Assembly (NCBI GenBank): GCA_022266195.1
Contig: WHVY01000002.1
Location: forward strand, 5,595,001 to 5,659,000
Direction: 5' to 3'
Length of the DNA: 64,000 nt
Origin: Tetranychus cinnabarinus
Lineage: Eukaryota > Arthropoda > Arachnida > Trombidiformes > Tetranychidae
Part shown: positions 34,263-45,692 of the stretch, in pieces
Layout: each line of letters opens with the position of its first letter
How positions within the stretch are numbered: the first letter of the stretch is position 1
Notes under the pieces: generated by a model
What the model was told of the DNA's origin: nothing
What the model saw: the letters and a program-made list of their open reading frames with translations, nothing else
Databases searched by the model: none
Made by a program: the position numbers and the translations under genes

Positions 34263-34374
34263 TATATCTGACTGTTGGTCAAGACCAACAACTGAAAACT
34301 TTAAGATTTATCACAATAACTTTATCAACAACTTCATGGCAACTATTTTGGGCTCATATTCTTATTTCTTGTAA

Positions 34375-35151
34375 TTTTTCATCGAAAAAGATATAATTAG
34401 TTTGATACAGACTAAATTAGATGAAGATTCAACAAGGAAAACAATGCTAAAGCGAAAGTGCATTTCAACCAAAATTTATTCAAGTTATCTCTAAGATCTA
34501 GTGAAAAATGAGATAAAACTATTCCCAACGTTAGCTTTCTCCTGAGTATGGTTAACCCTTCATCATTAACAATCCATCTTTTGTTCACATTCCTTAACTT
34601 ACCAATAACACTTGTTAATTACATTTCTATTAAGTCAATTAGTAATGGAAATCAAATTACAAGATTTTTCGAGGATAACTACATCAGATGTAATACTAAT
34701 GATAGTTTTACGAGCTTGAAAGTCGATTATCATTTTTAACAATCTCAGCCATTTTTAATTAAGACAACAATTATCTTGAGATGATAAATCATTTTACTAA
34801 ATATTCTGTTACACAATCCAGAGAATCAAATTGTTAAGAATTTTCATTATCTTATCACATGAAAAGTTTAAAATTAAAGGTCAAAGTCTAACAAGTAAAA
34901 GAGAGATAACAGAAAGCAGAAAGAATAAGTCTTTCCGATCACTCCTTGAGCTGATACAAACAGATTTAAAATCTTTTTCCTCAGACGAATGATTACATTA
35001 TTTGCTGTTTAACCCGTGAAGACACTCAGAAGAAGCTCAGAGCCCTTCATGCTTATTTTTTTATTGCATAATTAATCTGTTGATCATTTAAAAATCTTAA
35101 GCTTTATTTCAAAAGTGATATTTTATTTTGAATTTAATTTTGTGTGCAAAT
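34375..35151. other. BK8 upstream region
   Basis: No gene seen. It is a diverged copy of the BK4 upstream region (about 18700-19605), sharing AAAACTATTCCCAACGTT and CCTTCATCATTAACAAT. Confidence 0.65.
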
Positions 35152-36952
35152 ATGGATTCACTAGAGAGCGATGCCCAACTTATTATAGTTAATCGATCGA
35201 CGGAACATGCAATTAGTGTAAAAATAATTCGCAAAGTACCCTATTTTGCAAACATGTTGTGCCTGGACTTGAAGGAATCGAAGGAAAACAAAGTCGAACT
35301 AGATTTTGATGAAAAGGCTTTAAAATCGTTTCTCAATTGGATTAGATTTGGAAATATATTCATCAGGATGGATTTTGTGATAAATCTGTACAACATGCTA
35401 GACTATTTCGGGGTAAACGATCAATTACTACAAGATTGTGCTAATTGTTTCAATGAAAATTTTTCAATTGAACATCTTCCCGTTGTTATATATTACCTCA
35501 AGTGACACCAGTATCTAAATTGATGAACTCGAGTCATCTCAATACTTTCATATGTCGCTATTTCTTGAAGATAGCAAACACATCTGTTTGGTTGGATTAT
35601 CCTGTTGAAACAATTAAATATACGTGTTCTTTAGACCTGATTATTCATTCAGAATACCAAGTATATGATGCAATCATCAAATGGGTGGATTGCAAGAGCG
35701 ATTTTTCGAGATCTGCACAACTTACACCATTGTTAAAATTAGTTCGATGGTGCCATTTTGAAGATAAAGATTTATCCAAAGTGGAGCAGCGGATCAAATC
35801 TTCACATTTTCATTCTTCAGAATCATGCTCTTCTAAAAAATGTGATTGCTGCAACCGAACCAAGCAAGAGTATTTCATTGAAATTTACCAATTGGATGTT
35901 GCGCGTTTGCGAATCATAATATCTGATATTGATTTTTATCCCTTGATAGAGAAAGTCGTCAAATTAAACTATAGTATGGCTATTGACGTTTTTCATGATG
36001 AACATGTTTATGATATCCTTTTTGATTCTGGTAAGGAAGTAATTCGAATTGATTGGAAACACAATGAATATCGCTTGTTTCCTAATCATCAATACAGAAC
36101 CTATTGCATTAAAATCAACAATTGTATCCGAGAGAAGGACTTGTAAGTAATTGTTTTGAAATTGCTAAATTTTTGAAATTATTTACACCATTTGATTGTC
36201 ATATGCAATCATCTCATCCTTGGAAAATTTACGTTTATTATTATTGTTATCGAATCATACATGTATTTGAGATTCAGTTGCTTATACTAATATACTACAT
36301 TTTGTTTATTCAACATTTCAGTCGGAAAAATAAATATCCGGATCAAAAATGTGCAGATAAATCCTGTATCTATTGAGCTTCACTTTACGAAGCAAGTGAA
36401 AAGTTCATTTTGATTTGCAATGGTTGTTTACCTGAATGCTGGCCAGCAAATGCCCAACTAATTTCGAAACATGTTAGCTATGATGGATCAAGCAAATTCC
36501 GCGCAACTATTTTAGACGATAATATTTACTTATTAACAAAGTCCGATTTTATCAAGTTGAACATTAATACAAATGCGAGAACAGTTATTCGGCTTGTTGA
36601 ATTTAACAATAGACTGAGCTTCAATGATTTAATGTTAACCTCTAGAAAAGCCAATGATGATAGAGTTTTTTTCATTGACAAGTCCACAAAGGATGCCTTT
36701 TGTTTCAACGTCAACACTCAGCAATGGAGTTCAATGGGACGAATCGTTAATTGTTCAAGCAAATCTGTGGATGATCAAAAGCAATCTAATGCTCTTTCTA
36801 AAACTTCTGCCTTAACATTTGGAACGACGGACTCGATGAAATTTCCTAATGTCCAAAATTCAACTAATAAGCTGTTGACTTTTACCTCGACTTTCATATC
36901 GTTGGATACTATGAGGACTTGCTTGGCCCATAATGACAACTCGATGAATTAA
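35152..36952 (+). pseudogene. BK8: BTB-BACK-kelch-like gene, frameshift plus stop
   Basis: ATG 35152 (MDSLESDAQLIIVN). BTB is intact, but an extra TATTA near 35490, between the VVI and PQV codons, shifts the frame and gives a stop at 35503-35505. The new frame continues through BACK and linker (CSSKKCDCC) to 36142. Intron 36143-36321. Exon 2 carries TGA at 36374-36376 where BK13 has a Gly codon, then stays open to 36952 with LTSRKANDDRVFFIDKS and FNVNTQQWSSMGRIV. Sibling of BK4 and BK13. Confidence 0.9.
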
Positions 36953-37160
36953 CAATCTATTACATCATTTTTCATACACTGACAAAGTGTGAGTGCAAAG
37001 AGTTCAGAGAAAATTTTTAACTTCTTTTCACTTCCTTATGAGCAAACCTTTTTGTTTGTACTACTACAATCAGATCAATTAAAACAAAATCATCTTGTTA
37101 AAATCACTGTCCTCGTTTAAGTTAAATTCAATTGTCGATTCAAATATCATTTTTGTTTTC

Positions 37161-37268
37161 AAGTGATAGCAGATCTGCTGTTATTCAAAAGAATCTGATA
37201 AGCTTTCAAATTTAACCTCAACGCTTTTATCGATGGACACTATTAAACCTACCATGAAACTGAATTGA
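37161..37268 (+). pseudogene. BK relic: last part of exon 2, BK16 type
   Basis: Matches the last ~100 bp of BK16 exon 2 (SADGQRISD, LTSTLLSMDTIKST) with a shift near 37190, ending at a TGA. The matching 3' flank continues to about 37320. No other part of the gene is present. Confidence 0.75.
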
Positions 37269-38054
37269 AACCTGCGTAATTCACCACTGAAGATGGTGAA
37301 CATGTAAACTAATCTAAGTTTGACTCTTCGTTGTTAACTTATCTATGACTACAACTGAATTACTTGTTGGATTGGAATGTTTGGAAATCAAATCAAAAGA
37401 TTCTTCCAGGATAAGCTTTTCACAAATTTAATATTCACAATTGTAAGAGGAATGTATCAGATTTTCTAGAAATAAAACACAAAATAACGTAAATTGCAAC
37501 TAGAATTTAGTTGATATCATAAGGCTCAAAAAACATTTAATAAATCAGAATATGAAATTTTGTTTTGCCATTGTGTCACTTCTAAAGTAAGACAAAAGTC
37601 TCACTGGCGCCATTCAGTCTAGTCTAACTGGTGTAAAGTCATTCACTGATTGGTTAAAATTGTCATCTCGGTTAACTACAAATTGGGATTCTACATTAAC
37701 GGCTTTATTTTGTTTTCTTGCTCTGGTAAATTTTATGTTAGTGTTTTGATCAAAACAAACTTCTGATATCGCTCAGAAGACGTATCGATATGATCGATCT
37801 CGTAAAGATTGATCACGATCAAATTTCACTCTCCGATTATCGATCTCTTCGATCATATCGGCACAACTCTAATCGAGAAGTTTCTGGTGTGTGGGGTGGA
37901 GTCTTATCTGCCTAGAAAAGGAACGCTGAATAAACCAAAAAATGTCTCTGCGCGTATAAGGGAAAAAAGTCCCTCACACTAGAAACTTTCCTATTACTCT
38001 GTAGTTTTAGCGAGTTAGTTCTAGTTTTAGGGCCTGTTTCAATTCGAATTTGAG
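37269..38054. other. Intergenic with dispersed repeat and inverted repeat
   Basis: No gene seen. Holds repeat copy 2 (37571-37722) and a GATC-rich 12-bp inverted repeat, CGATATGATCGA at 37786-37797 against TCGATCATATCG at 37849-37860. TATCGATA at 37784-37791 equals the DREF-type core known from flies; its function here is unknown. Confidence 0.55.
37571..37722 (+). repeat. Dispersed repeat, copy 2 of 3
   Basis: Shares CACTTCTAAAGTAAGACAAA, GGCGCCATTCAGTCTAGTCT and the CGGCTTTAT end with copy 1 (134-290), with small indels. Confidence 0.7.
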
Positions 38055-39231
38055 AAAGTGTCATCTTAAAAGATTGTTAAAACTAGTTCGATGGTGTCAT
38101 TTGGATGATGAAGATTTATCTAAAATAAAAGAAAATGGAATTATGTTATGGAATCAAAATGTTCAAATCTTCAGGCTTTGAGCCGATATTTTGTGCTCCT
38201 CGAAAGAATAATTGTGATTGTACCTTCAATCGAGCCAAGCAAAATTGTTTCGTCATGATTGACACATTGTATAGTAAAGATCTGCGAGTCAAAGTACTTG
38301 ACAATAACTTTAAACAACTGGTTAGTCAAGTAATCACGGAAGATACATCAATTTCTTCAAATTTTTTCCATGATGAACATGTTTCTGATATTCTTTTCGA
38401 TTCTGGAAGAAGAGTTATTCGAATAGACTGGAAACAAAATAAATATAATTGGATTCCACCACTAGAATCTTATGCTGGATTGCAAAGAAGGATTGCTAGA
38501 AGTGTCAAATAGTAAGTAATGATTTTAATTAAAGATTGCATTCCTTTTATTACTAATCTCTCTATTCAATTAATTCTCATAGCTATTTTGATATTGTTAA
38601 CATTCATATTGATATATTTTCAAACTGTTATGACTTCAGTCAAATACATTTTTTATCATCAAATATTTAAACTTATTTTCTTTTGTTTTTTAGTGGAGGC
38701 ACGCTTGACAATGAATTGGATCTAGGAGAGGATTTTGCAGATTGTTTTTTACTTTTAGAATCAGCTGAAACTTTTGATATGATTTGCTTTAAAGATAAAC
38801 GTCTCCATATTTTTCAATGCCAGTCTACGAAAATTATAGACATTTGGCGAATCTATTTAGCTGTTCAGCAATTTTTTCGGGCAATAAGATTTACTTGCTG
38901 TCAAACAAATCTATACTATATGAGGTCACTATTTGCCCTGAATATCTTTTACTGACCTTGAGCCATCGCTTATGGGATGAGGAATTCAGATTTGAAAATG
39001 TGCTATTGACCTCAAGTCCAGTCAGTGATAAAATTATTTTGATCAATAAAAAACACAAGAGATCATGTTAGTTTCGACGTCAATACTAAAGCTAAGTCTA
39101 AGAGTCAAATGGTATCCTATTCCTCTGCTGGCCAAAAGGATTCCAAACCGTTGTTAACTTTCACTTCATCTTTTGTTCCGTTAAACATCATTAGAACTTG
39201 CTTAAACTCCAAACCTGACACAGAGAATTAG
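38055..39231 (+). pseudogene. BK relic: end of exon 1, intron and exon 2, BK5 type
   Basis: Starts abruptly inside BACK (RKCHLKRLLKLVRWCHLDDEDLSKIKEN). An insertion of about 20 bp follows at 38140, then an open stretch through CAPRKNNCDCTFNRAKQ and DEHVSDI to 38511. The intron 38512-38693 has GTAAGT ... TTTTAG. Exon 2 begins well (LLLESAETFDMICF), loses frame around 38830-38880, and regains LLSNKSILYE and LTSSPVSDKIILIN before a stop at 39069-39071. The KSKSQMVSYSSA ... NIIRTCL tail persists to 39231. It lies before BK9 as the relic 612-806 lies before BK1. Confidence 0.88.
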
Positions 39232-40178
39232 TTTGCTAGCATTAAATGAAGTCTTCATGAACTTGCTTTAGCTCTAAATTGGCTCAGAGAATAAGTTATT
39301 TCTTAAAACTTGTAGACTACTAGTAGTAATTAAAATGCCTACTTTAATAATTGAAAAAAATTTAACATTTGAATTTACCTTTTCTCTTGTATCCAAAACT
39401 AAAATTTGAAAATATGAATAAAATGGATAATTATTTATAAAGTCGCTTATTTGAACATGATAATATTGTCCAGATGATGGCGTGTTGCATCATTCGTCCG
39501 TGTCCCATTCTAGTTATCTGTAGATTCTTCAACGATCGATGATAAATGTTCACAACTTTAGATCGAACATATGGTTATTGTTAAACATTCAGTCATTCAT
39601 TTATGAAAGCTTAACTAATATTTCTTGTTGAATTTAAATTCGAGCCGCAACTATGAATTCATTAAAAACTGATTTCAACTTATCATTTACCAGTGAATCG
39701 CAATTTTAAAGCTAACACAGAAAGGTTTAAATCATTAAACAATTACGAAAACTTCAAACAGACGATAAAAACAATGTCCAGAAGATTGGGAAACTTTGTT
39801 AAAAGTGATAACTTTAATCGATTATGATCCTTCAAAATCGTAACCTAATATAATCACTCTATGCTTTAAATGATTTAATCGATACTTGATCGAATTGTTC
39901 AGAGCTCTAATACACAAGTTAGTTAGATGGCGTTAAAGGTTGAAAAAATTTCTGATTGGTTCAAATTACTGGGCGTCAACTGATTACATTCAAAGAGAAA
40001 AAACTCCTCTACTCTTTGGATTTACATTTTTAAACCCTTTCTGGCAATTTTTCCGTTATAATTGTAATTTTAAAAACAATTTTTTCCTAGAGATTCTTTA
40101 AATTAAACAAGTCTTCTGTGACTATCTTTTTGTTTGTGTAAGTTTAGCGTTTTGTTTTTGCTTTAAAGTGTGGCAAAT
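39232..40178. other. Intergenic before BK9
   Basis: Its first ~290 bp resemble the BK5 downstream flank. At 39653-39700 a start codon and about 16 codons (MNSLKTD ..., like BK16) remain of a further BK copy, then decay. Nothing else recognised. CTTTAAAGTGTG just before BK9 also precedes BK17. Confidence 0.55.
39653..39700 (+). pseudogene. BK relic: first codons only
   Basis: ATGAATTCATTAAAAACTGA is identical to the BK16 start, followed by disrupted DFNLSF ... SESQF and a TAA. The rest of the gene is absent. Very short, so moderate confidence. Confidence 0.55.
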
Positions 40179-41974
40179 ATGGATTCATTAGATGCTGATG
40201 ACCAACTAACGATAGTGAATCGTTCGACTGAATACCGTATTAGTAAAAAATTAATTTGCAAAATACCTTACTTTGAAAGGATGTTAAGCCACGAATGTTT
40301 GGAATCAAAGGAAAACAAAGTTGAACTGGATTTTGATGAACAAGCTTTTGCATCATTTTTACATTGGATTGAATTCAATAATGTAAAGATCGATATGAGT
40401 TACGTTATATCTCTTTGCAACATAAGTGACTATTTTGAGATGAATTCCTTGGTCCAGAGATGTACTCAATATTTACGCAATCGATTTTTCTTTAGAGATC
40501 TTCCAACTGTTATACCTCAAGTGACTAAAACTTCCATGTTGATCAATTCTGATAATCTTAATGCTTTCTTATGTTGCCATTTCTTAAAGATAGCAAACAC
40601 AACTGTTTGGACAAGTTATTCTGTTGAGACAATAGAGTTCATTTGTGCTTTGGATTTGATGATTTATTCAGAGGTGCAAGTCTTCGAGGCAATCACAAGA
40701 TGGGTCGATTTCAATGCTGATTCTAGAAAGTGTCATTTTGCAAGATTGTTAAGATTAGTTCGATGGTGCTATTTGGAAAGAAAAGATTTATCTGAAATAG
40801 AAGAAAATGCAATGTACAAATCTTCAGGCTTTGAGCCAAAATCTTGCTTGACTTCCAAACATGATTGTGATTGTTTTTTTGACAGAGCAAAGCAATTGCG
40901 AGCTAAGCAACATTGCTTCGTCATTATTGAAGAATTAAAGGGTACAGATTTGCAAATCATGGTACTTGATTATAATTTTATTTGCCTGTTTAATCGAGAT
41001 TTAACGTTGGACGAATCAATCTCATCGAGTCTGCTTCACGATGAACATATTTCTGATAATTTCTACCATTCTGGAGGGAAAGCAATTCGAGTTGATTGGA
41101 TAAATAATAAATATCGTTTTTTCAATGAGGATGATTTCAGAAGCTATTTAATGGGCACCTGCGAACTTGAAGTATCAAGCAAATATCTAAATAATAACCC
41201 GTGAGTTATCTATTTAAAATCAGCACTCTTTCTAAACTTAAGTTTAGTCTACGTGTTAAACTTCCAGCAACAAATTATTCATTCCATCAGCCCATTCAGC
41301 CACGCGATTTATTTCTTGAAACCCACTGGCAACCATTTTCAACTTTTTTAATTTAATACTTTTTTTGCATATTTTCTGAATTTTTAATTTTACATTACAG
41401 GATAAAATATTGGAAGAAACCTCGCTTTTATCCTTTCTATTTATGCACAATACGAAATGAGACAAGTTTAATTGGCACCTACGGTCATGAGGAATTTGAG
41501 TATTGGTCAACAAAACTAATGCAAACTGCTGATGAATCCATGGATGATTCTAGACTTCATGGTTCGGTCATAAGACTCCGCGTAACTGTGCTGTCCGATA
41601 ATATCTTCATTCTGACAAATAATCTTGAGTTTGGCAAGTTCAATGTTCGCAACAAACATTTCAAGAAGATTGAGCTTCCAAAATTGGAACAAGGATATAA
41701 ATTTGAATACAAAAATCTGCTTTTAACTTCAACCGAAGGTCATACTGACCTAGTTTTTTTGATTGATCAATCAGCATACAAAGTCTTTTGTTTCATTATT
41801 AAAAAGGAAAAATGGATCTTTGTTGGTCGCTTGTTACAAGATTTATATATTTATAAAGATTCTAAAGGGGGTCATCATTATTGGTGTAACGGGTATGATA
41901 AGTTGATCACTTTAACTCCAGCTCTTCTACCGTTGAACATGATTAGTACTTGCACAAACCACAACCTCAAATAA
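40179..41974 (+). CDS. BK9: BTB-BACK-kelch-like protein, intact
   Basis: Exons 40179-41200 and 41401-41974; intron GTGAGT ... TTACAG, phase 2; 531 aa. The start is ATG in CAAATATGG (MDSLDADDQLTIVN). BTB ~5-105; BACK with YSVETIEFICALDLM. The linker CLTSKHDCDCFFDRAKQ is followed by a second copy of RAKQ, a five-codon tandem duplication (GAGCAAAGCAATTG / CGAGCTAAGCAAC). DEHISDN replaces DEHVSDI, and RVDW replaces RIDW. Exon 2 begins IKYWKKPRFYPFYLC and departs from the family: the LTSKQANDD block reads LTSTEGHTDLVFLID. Closest relative is the broken BK1. Confidence 0.88.
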
Positions 41975-42997
41975 GTTCATTGGCTATTTTTAACACAATT
42001 ATCCTCAACTGATTATTTCCCTAAACAGTAAATTGTTAAACACATTAAAAACAAACCAGACCTTTATGACTTGTTTAATAATCAAGCTAATAAAAATTAT
42101 TTGTCCATTTCCTTTGCTTTATTTTATTCAAAGTGAATCCAAATGACGGCCATTTAATGTTAAGAGAGGACATGACCTTACGATCAGCGTAAGTAAGAAT
42201 TGGTTTGCCCAGTTATACTAACTATTAGCTATGCATTGAATCGACAATTTGCAAAATAAACTTGAGATATCTGGATTTAAAATTTGGGCATTTTTAATAA
42301 AATAGTTTTTAAATGTCTTTTTTAAAAGTCAATTGGGACTCAATTATTGGGTACTATGAGCGATTAATAATTAGCCATTATCTTCAATAGGTCAAGGCAA
42401 AAGTAACAAATAATCAAACCAATCAGCGCGGAAGCATTAAATCAACATCAACTCTTTTCATTATTACACAGTTAATATGAATAGTACTTACAGATCAGAG
42501 TTCACGCATTTAAAACCATTCAAATCAATTTCTTACATTAACATGAGTAAAGCTTGACCAGAAGATATTACTTTGATCGATTTATGTTCATCTGACGAAA
42601 CTTTTACAAAAATCTAAATCGAATCTACTCATGATATCATCGCATACTATGCTTCAATCGATTTAATCGATTCTGTCAGAATCATTCTGGATCGAAAAAT
42701 TTACAGTCCCCTCTCGGCTCCACCTCGATAAATACATTATACTGGTCTAATGTGAACATCTTACACAGATTAAGGATTTATACATTATCTAAAGATTCTA
42801 TAAACTACAACCTACTCTATTCAAGTGAAACCTTGTCATTTTTATGAAAACAGATTCACTTTTTTCACAGTTATCTATCCTCAAAGATAATTGAACTCTG
42901 CAAGAGCCACATTTACCCTGAATCTTTCAAATAAGATTGTGCTGAATTTTTCTTGTATTTGTAACTGACAATCTCAATTAAAAATTGTGCATCAAGA
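41975..42997. other. BK9-BK10 intergenic
   Basis: No gene seen. The start parallels BK1's downstream flank (CAAAGTGAATCCAAATGACG against CAAAGTGAATACAATTACGA). From about 42540 it parallels the BK6 upstream region. Confidence 0.6.
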
Positions 42998-44703
42998 ATG
43001 GATTCAACCGAAACTGATAACCAACTAACAATAGTGAATCGATCAAAAGAACATCGAATCAGGAAAAAGCTAATTCTTGAAATACCTTATTTTAAAAAGG
43101 TGTTACGCCATGGTGTCAAGACTTCCAAGGTAAATAAAGTTTATTTGGATTTCGATGAACAGACTCTAGAATCATTTCTGGATTGGTTTGAACTCGGTTA
43201 TACCTTCGTCGAGATGAAAAACGCGTTAACTATGTTTCACATGCTCGATTGTTTTGGGATAAAAAAAAATGTTAGCAACATTGAAACATACTTTCATAAT
43301 AATTTTACAATTGAACATCTTCCCATTATTTTGCCTCAAGTGACTTCAACATCTAAATTGATCAATTCTGGTACTTTAAATGCCTTCTTATGTCGTCATT
43401 TCACAAAAATAGCAAACACAACTGTTTGGTTGGATTATCCGATAGAAACGATTGAGTACATTTGCAAGCTTGACTTGATGGTTCATTCAGAGATGCAAGT
43501 CTTTGACGCAATCATGAAATGGGCCAACTTCAAATGGGATTCCAGGAAGTGTCATCTAGAAAGATTGTTAAAGTTGGTCCGATGGTGCCATTTGAAAGCT
43601 ACAGATATGACTTTGATTGAGGAAAATGAATGCATGAAGTCTACAGATCTCAAACCAATAATTTGTTCTTCAAAGAAAGTCAATTGTGATTGTGGCCGCG
43701 ACCGAACTGATCAAAATTATTTCATCATGATTGAAAGATTGAGGGATGAAGTCTTGCGAATAAAAGTTCTTGACAATAATCTTTTGCCATTGTTCAATCG
43801 CGTAGTGGAATCTGACTCATCATTGCCTTCACATATTTTGACTGATAAATATATTTCTGATATATTTTTCGGTTTGAGTGAGGTTATACGAGTTGATTGG
43901 AAGCGGAATAAATACAAATACCTTTCGGGGCATCTTCAAGATTCTTATTCTGAAAAAATCTTTGAAAGTATTTATAAAGAGGACGGGTTAGTAGTTCACT
44001 CTGTTTTTAATCTCAATTATAGTGCGCTAGATGATTTCTCGAATGCGTTCTGTGCACAGTAACATAACTAGCTCGTTTATTACAAAACGTGTTATTTTTT
44101 GATTCAGTAAAAGACAATTTCTGGTCTCAATCAAAATACTATCAAAGTATTATTTAGTATTAATAATTTTAAAATTTTTTTCCAATCAGGCATCAAATCG
44201 AAGATTATTACTATTGGAATGGATTTATTGAAGCCAATGAAAGATGTATTTTGATCAATTTCAATTCCCATTCGGTGCGGTATTGGCCTAAACACACTAC
44301 CAAAGATACTAAGATTTCTTCCGATAAATATTCTCATTTTTTCAGTGCAACTGTTCTGAATAATGATATATACCTGTTGAATGAAAAACTTGAATTACTT
44401 CAGTTTGATATCTATTTCCAAAAACATGTGACTTTAGATACACATATCGATAAATCAATAACAGAACTCTGCTATTTCATTCTTACCTCCAAACAATCTA
44501 ATGATGATAGAGTTATTTTAATTGATACGATTTCAAAAGATGCTCGCTGTTTCAATGTCAATACTAAAGAATGGAGTTCAATCAATCATATAATTTATCC
44601 TAGATTTTACTCTAATGCTGAAAAAACGGATTTTTTTCGACTGTTAACTTTCACCTCAGGATTTCTATCAATGGACATTATAAGACTTTGTTCGCCTCAT
44701 TGA
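42998..44703 (+). CDS. BK10: BTB-BACK-kelch-like protein, intact
   Basis: Exons 42998-43986 and 44190-44703; intron GTTAGT ... ATCAG, phase 2; 500 aa, the shortest intact member. The N-terminal half and the C-terminal half follow BK6 (EMKNALTMF; CSSKKVNCDCGRDRTDQNYF; exon-2 start HQIEDYYYWNGFIEANERC). The BACK segment IEYICKLDLMVHSEMQVFDA and the following WANFKWDSRKCHLERLL match BK11 better, suggesting local gene conversion. Exon 2 has LTSKQSNDDRVILIDT and FNVNTKEWSSI and ends RLCSPH. Confidence 0.88.
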
Positions 44704-45692
44704 TATTATGGTATCATTTAAGTCTCTGGATAACAGAAGCGCTGGACTATTTTAATATTGCTAACTTTTACTATTTCTAAATTTTTCTCTCCTTAAAATT
44801 CATCCTTTATTAATAATTTAAATAAAACCGATTCATATTTTACTTGTGATTGGTATTATCAATAGATGGACAAATAGAGAATGTCGAGTCAAGAGTTTCT
44901 GCATTAGCAAAATGTTTCCATATTTGTCTTTTGAATGCTGCATTAGTTTCATCGAACCAGGTATTTTTAACATATTGAAGGAAATTACTTTTTATCTACA
45001 TTTTCATTGTAATTACTAATACAATGTATTATTGTTGACATTGATAATGTTCCAGACTAGATGCAATTTATCGAGAGGGGCAAGAGGCAAAGAGACAATT
45101 CGTCTAAATAAGTTGATTGATTGAAATTATCATCTTGATAAATTTTTTCAATCCTAAGAATCCAATTTTTCGTAACACTGTGTGTAATGAAAATAGTATG
45201 TTCAAGGGTTTCAGTACATTCATTTCAATAGTGTAGAGAGGGTGAAAAGTTTTTTGTTTCTTCTAATAGATGCGCAACAGACTCAATTTTAATGTTTCAT
45301 TGTTTTATTCATTTGGTTACTTCTTATATCTTCATCTCCTCTCACACACCAGAAATTTTTTACCCTCTTTTAATTTAACCGTTAATAATTTAAAAATATC
45401 AAAATAATTAAACTGAATTGAGGTTGCGCGTTCGCTATTCAGAGTTACTCGATTGCGATTGTGCAGACAGAGGTAAAACTCAAAATCTTTATACATGTAA
45501 TTAAATGTTACTCACTAAGGATTAGTTAAAGCTTTACCGATTTGTTAGTATTGTTGTTGTCTTGCAGACAAACTTATTGTGACTCACTCATATAGACACA
45601 ACCGTTAACTTTGACTTCATTTTGTATAACTTAAGCCTCAAACTATTATCTATCAAAAATTTTGTTTTTGATTTGCTATTTGTGACTCCACT
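44704..45692. other. BK10-BK11 intergenic
   Basis: No gene seen. Parallels 30029-30945 in patches but lacks the foldback element found there. Confidence 0.55.

Larger units (their letters stand above)
32999..34374 (+). pseudogene. Orphan BK exon 2 split by a mariner element
   Basis: After a TTTTAG acceptor at 32997-32998, the sequence reads a typical exon-2 start (FGSSLLRANEKLILI) to 33115. It resumes at 34265 with DCWSRPTTEN ... FMATILGS and ends at TAA 34372-34374, well before the LTSKQANDD block. No exon 1 precedes it. A mariner element sits between the halves. It was already truncated or was truncated later. Confidence 0.82.

Noticed and set aside
40170..40178. Upstream in-frame GTG/TTG starts for BK genes
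   Set aside because: All family members align from the ATG in (M)DSLETDDQLTIVN context, and eukaryotic initiation favours that ATG.
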